A DNA stretch of 64,000 bases from JAAYYM01 sp964631375 (GTDB lineage: Bacteria; Bacillota; Clostridia; Lachnospirales; Lachnospiraceae), in NCBI GenBank assembly GCA_964631375.1, contig CAZVYQ010000011.1:1-64000 (forward strand), read 5' to 3'. Below the pieces are notes generated by a model, which made no database searches, had not been told where the DNA came from, and saw only the letters and a list, made by a program, of their open reading frames with translations. This document shows positions 62,779 to 64,000 of the stretch, in pieces. Within the stretch, counting starts at the first letter, position 1, and each line of letters opens with the position of its first letter. Made by a program: the position numbers and the translations under genes.

Positions 62779-63741
62779 TCAGGATCCCATACATTGCATG
62801 ATGTAATACATATATTCTTTCACCAGATCAGTATCGGAATTAGCATAAAGCATACGGGCACCCACAGCATCCTCGATTTCATTGAAGATGGGGTGTCCTT
62901 TTTCATACACAAAGTCTATGCCGATGCAGTCAAAGGGCAGTAGCGGAATGATACGCTGTACAAGTGCATTTTCTTCATCAGTCAGGGTATGAAGTCTGGC
63001 ATGATGTCCGAGGGAGTAATTGCTGCGGATATCAATATTCGGACTGTTAAGATCCACAGATGCGTTGTCAAAGGCAGATCGCATTACGGATGCAATGACC
63101 TTACCGCCGAGTACATAAACGCGAAGATCTTTCCCGATCTCCGAGGCACACTGCTGCAGGACATATCCCGGATGCTCTGTGTAGGCAGATTCGATAGCCT
63201 CAATACTTTTTTGCAATTCTGTCTGATCGTGAACCAGCTTGACAAGATGTCCTCCATGTCCACAGGAAGGCTTGATGACAAGGGGATAGTGCATGTTCTC
63301 ATTCAATAAATGACTATGCTGCTGAGCGTCAGTTGAACGAGCGTGAGTATACAACAATTGGACATCATAGATTGTTTTCATGATAGGAACATGATACTGT
63401 GCTAAGAACTCGTAGGTTTTCTGCTTATGATTGCAGACTTCTGTTACAATGGCAGGATTAAAAACGCGCACATTTTTTGCTTCCAACAAACGAGCACACA
63501 TGGCATTTCTGGAACGATTGATGACAAAGTCGGGGAGATTTGAAAAGCCCTCGGTTATCTGTAGAGGAACAGAAGCAGTCTCTTGCTGTAGATACAACGA
63601 GAAGTAGGGGGTTTCTGAAGCTGTATGTATATATAATAATTGCAGTTCGATATGATAATTTGCAGCGGCAGCTGTAAACATCTTGATATATTCCTGATTT
63701 TTAAGGGCATCTGCCTCTTCATATATGATCCAGCCTGTCAT
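62779..63741 (-). CDS. ATP-grasp protein, RimK-like
   Basis: 320 residues. The ATP-grasp core shows YPLVIKPSCGHGGHLV (ATP-binding Lys and Gly loop), DLRVYVLGG, and CIGIDFVYEKGHPIFNEIEDAVG with metal-binding Glu/Asn residues. RimK-type enzymes ligate an amino acid, often glutamate, to a protein or small molecule. No substrate gene is adjacent. It converges on the CPBP gene with 20 bases between and is divergent from the flavin reductase gene. Confidence 0.87.
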   Translation of the reverse strand: MTGWIIYEEADALKNQEYIKMFTAAAANYHIELQLLYIHTASETPYFSLYLQQETASVPLQITEGFSNLPDFVINRSRNAMCARLLEAKNVRVFNPAIVTEVCNHKQKTYEFLAQYHVPIMKTIYDVQLLYTHARSTDAQQHSHLLNENMHYPLVIKPSCGHGGHLVKLVHDQTELQKSIEAIESAYTEHPGYVLQQCASEIGKDLRVYVLGGKVIASVMRSAFDNASVDLNSPNIDIRSNYSLGHHARLHTLTDEENALVQRIIPLLPFDCIGIDFVYEKGHPIFNEIEDAVGARMLYANSDTDLVKEYMYYIMQCMGS

Positions 63742-63805
63742 GATTGCTCTCTTTCTTATTCCTTCCCTGATTATACATCTCTGTCCTGTCTCTTACAATT
63801 AGCAC

Positions 63806-63834
63806 TTTTCATTTTAATGTGTGTCATTTATAAT
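63806..63834 (+). promoter_or_regulatory. candidate promoter of the flavin reductase gene
   Basis: TTTTCA at 63806-63811, 17 bases, TATAAT at 63829-63834. The spacer contains the first copy of a 14-base repeat (63815-63828). Confidence 0.5.
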
Positions 63835-63922
63835 GAACTCAAAGCAATGTCAAGTAATACGATTATTAAGGTGGTGAGCACGATTATGGAACAGAAGCGA
63901 GAATACCATAATGTGTGTCATT
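63815..63922 (+). repeat. pair of identical 14-base direct repeats
   Basis: TAATGTGTGTCATT occurs at 63815-63828 inside the promoter and at 63909-63922 just before the start codon region, 94 bases apart. Each copy holds an AATG/CATT inverted repeat with a 5-base spacer, the form of a dimer binding site. Likely operators of an unidentified regulator. Confidence 0.5.
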
Positions 63923-63940
63923 ACAGGAGTGAGTAAGCCT

Positions 63941-64000
63941 ATGAAGATTGTTATGATCAATGGACAGAACCATAAGGGAAGCACTTATCATATCGGGAAA
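63941..64000 (+). CDS. NAD(P)H-dependent FMN reductase/flavodoxin-like protein (3' end outside window)
   Basis: Only 20 codons are inside the window. The start KIVMINGQNHKGSTY is the N-terminal beta strand and flavin-phosphate loop of the FMN_red family. AGGAG at 63925-63929 is 11 bases upstream. A 16-codon frame (63886-63936), preceded by AAGGTGG, ends four bases before it and could be a leader peptide, but nothing confirms that. Confidence 0.75.
   Translation, partial: MKIVMINGQNHKGSTYHIGK

Noticed and set aside
1..64000. CRISPR arrays, insertion sequences, tRNA or rRNA genes, prophage genes
   Set aside because: No regularly spaced repeats, transposase, integrase or structural RNA signatures were seen on either strand.

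Overview
This is chromosomal DNA from a low-to-mid G+C, Gram-positive-type, motile anaerobe, most likely a flagellated member of the Lachnospiraceae (Clostridia). Supporting signs are a flagellin next to a Maf-type flagellin glycosyltransferase, a stand-alone Spo0A-type DNA-binding domain, LCP-family wall-polymer ligase, strong AGGAGG ribosome binding sites with frequent GTG/TTG starts, and a Csp-like subtilase. The genus cannot be fixed from the sequence. Two runs of exactly 100 N (9629-9728 and 54094-54193) are scaffold gaps, so this is a draft assembly, and two genes are interrupted by them.

Layout. 1-6.4 kb: end of a DUF4143-type ATPase, a small zinc-ribbon gene, a flagellin carrying an HExxH metallopeptidase insert (flagellinolysin type) that is broken by a one-base frameshift, a superoxide dismutase and a Maf glycosyltransferase. 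6.4-16.5 kb: a run of large polytopic membrane proteins (GT-C-like, including a YfhO protein) with a YdjC/ChbG-type carbohydrate deacetylase. 16.6-19.6 kb: a LytTR response regulator and GHKL histidine kinase, a stand-alone Spo0A_C protein and a small zinc-finger protein, with several repeat-type candidate operators. 19.8-48.9 kb: a nearly continuous, co-directional cell-surface polysaccharide locus. 48.9-55.6 kb: glmS, an HtrA protease, a ClpX-like unfoldase and a subtilase lacking its catalytic serine. 55.6-64 kb: a GT-C-like membrane protein with lspA, cysK with an Rrf2 regulator, an MBOAT/SGNH acyl-transfer cassette with a CPBP protease, an ATP-grasp ligase and the start of a flavin reductase gene.

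How the genes work together. The central locus makes dTDP-sugars (rfbB, rfbA, rfbC; no rfbD is visible), initiates a lipid-linked glycan (polyprenyl-phosphate sugar transferase at 45.35 kb), extends it with at least seven GT2-family enzymes including tandem-domain ones, exports it by a Wzm/Wzt ABC transporter whose ATPase has a C-terminal carbohydrate-binding domain, and probably attaches it to peptidoglycan through the LCP protein. A methyltransferase/kinase-like protein directly after the transporter resembles chain-terminating WbdD. A DPM1-like GT2, a GtrA flippase and several GT-C proteins could add side branches on the outer face, and YdjC, CE6-like esterase and MBOAT proteins could deacetylate or acylate the glycan. 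The overall logic resembles the rhamnose-rich wall polysaccharide loci of streptococci. Phosphoglucomutase and glmS supply precursors.

The most interesting points are the frameshifted protease-flagellin, the WbdD-like protein in a Gram-positive-type rhamnan locus, the serine-less subtilase, an unassigned kinase/HAD/nucleotidyltransferase triad, and the helically phased TTACAA-type repeats shared by three neighbouring promoters. No tRNA, rRNA, insertion sequence or CRISPR array was recognised, and there is no gene-free stretch longer than 300 bases.
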